Assembly (NCBI GenBank): GCA_046309775.1
Contig: JBKCOM010000039.1
Location: 18,276 to 82,275, forward strand
Length of the DNA stretch: 64,000 bases
Source: JAIXWP01 sp046309775
GTDB taxonomy: Bacteria > Bacteroidota > Bacteroidia > Flavobacteriales_D > Sanyastnellaceae
Direction: 5' to 3'
The notes beneath the pieces were generated by a model. It was given only the letters and a program-made list of their open reading frames with translations. It had not been told where the DNA came from and did no database searches. Every line of letters begins with the position of its first letter. The stretch's first letter is position 1. A program made the translations under genes and the position numbers. Shown here piece after piece: positions 63,794-64,000 of this stretch.

Positions 63794-63825
63794 TTGGATT
63801 GAGAGGAAACCTGATAGTATGTTTG
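63794..63825 (+). promoter_or_regulatory. rrn promoter P5
   Basis: TTG at 63794-63796, 21-base spacer, TATGTTTG at 63818-63825, then CCGCCCG. It is the promoter nearest to 16S, about 100 bases upstream. Confidence 0.85.
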
Positions 63826-63828
63826 CCG

Positions 63829-63879
63829 CCCGTTTCGACAGAAGTTGTCGACACGGGAGAGTGAAAAAGTTCTTTGAAA
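63829..63879 (+). other. rRNA leader hairpin and boxA-like element
   Basis: A hairpin with paired CCCGT/ACGGG (63829-63833, 63853-63857) and CGACA/TGTCG (63836-63840, 63846-63850) precedes GTTCTTTGAAA at 63869-63879, a boxA-like antitermination site in the rRNA leader. Confidence 0.6.
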
Positions 63880-63930
63880 TAATGCAGCAGTAAAACAGGA
63901 AAAAGGTATAGCCAAGAGATTAAACTTTTT

Positions 63931-64000
<70 letters not shown>

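Overview
The window comes from a Bacteroidota genome, most likely Flavobacteriales. The 16S rRNA start at the right edge reads like that group. Promoters fit the Bacteroidota pattern (-33 TTG, -7 TAnnTTTG). There is cargo for the type IX secretion system (type A and type B C-terminal signals), a PorP/SprF protein, SprB repeats, a GWxTD protein and a Bacteroidota-style Nif3/coiled-coil pair. The content is almost entirely chromosomal housekeeping plus envelope genes. I see no insertion sequence, prophage or CRISPR array.

Layout. 1-3.1 kb: a queuosine-precursor transporter running off the left edge and a secreted M1 aminopeptidase. 3.1-6 kb: a helical-repeat protein, an intergenic tandem-repeat patch and an AAA/DUF4143 ATPase. 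6-9 kb (minus): Nif3-like protein and a Lys/Ala/Pro-rich coiled-coil protein whose zinc ribbon has lost its cysteines. 9-16.6 kb (plus): LpxK, GatB, a thioredoxin-fold lipoprotein, a second M1 peptidase and an LpxH-like phosphatase. 16.6-20 kb (minus): RadC, UDP-GlcNAc 2-epimerase, a polysaccharide deacetylase, and S20. 20-24 kb: a TPR-SpoIIE phosphatase facing a SiaB-SiaC pair, which together look like a partner-switching phospho-signalling module. 24-30 kb: a DUF481-like outer-membrane protein, a frameshifted lysA, tRNA-Glu, an intergenic nested palindrome, a conserved hypothetical, ProS and a Trp/Asn/Gly-repeat lipoprotein. 30-41 kb: a FadL-like porin and a minus-strand cluster of small secreted protein, 1960-residue SprB-repeat adhesin, PorP/SprF and OmpA/PD40 lipoprotein. 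41-45 kb (minus): BamA-like protein, GWxTD protein, RlmB. 45-50.5 kb: small lipoprotein, OsmC, outer-membrane protein, LipA, GAPDH, uracil phosphoribosyltransferase, membrane protein, YjjG, DUF3467. 50.5-54.5 kb (minus): LolD-like ATPase, BatA-domain protein and a dihydroorotase homologue lacking several metal ligands. 54.6-63.3 kb: SucC, O-methyltransferase, MscS-type channel, CPBP protease, SUI1 factor, THUMP methyltransferase, DUF47 protein, SDR and amidohydrolase. 63.3-64 kb: five tandem rRNA promoters about 101 bp apart and the start of 16S rRNA.

The genes most likely to work together are: the SpoIIE/SiaC/double-SiaB set; the adhesin/PorP/OmpA cluster (surface adhesion or gliding); the LPS and surface-sugar genes (LpxK, LpxH-like, WecB, deacetylase); and BamA-like/GWxTD/RlmB. 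The strongest leads for something under-described are the SiaB tandem duplication with a TPR-fused phosphatase, the cysteine-less zinc ribbon fused to a histone-H1-like tail, and the periodic rRNA promoter array. All calls come from reading the sequence; no database search was run.
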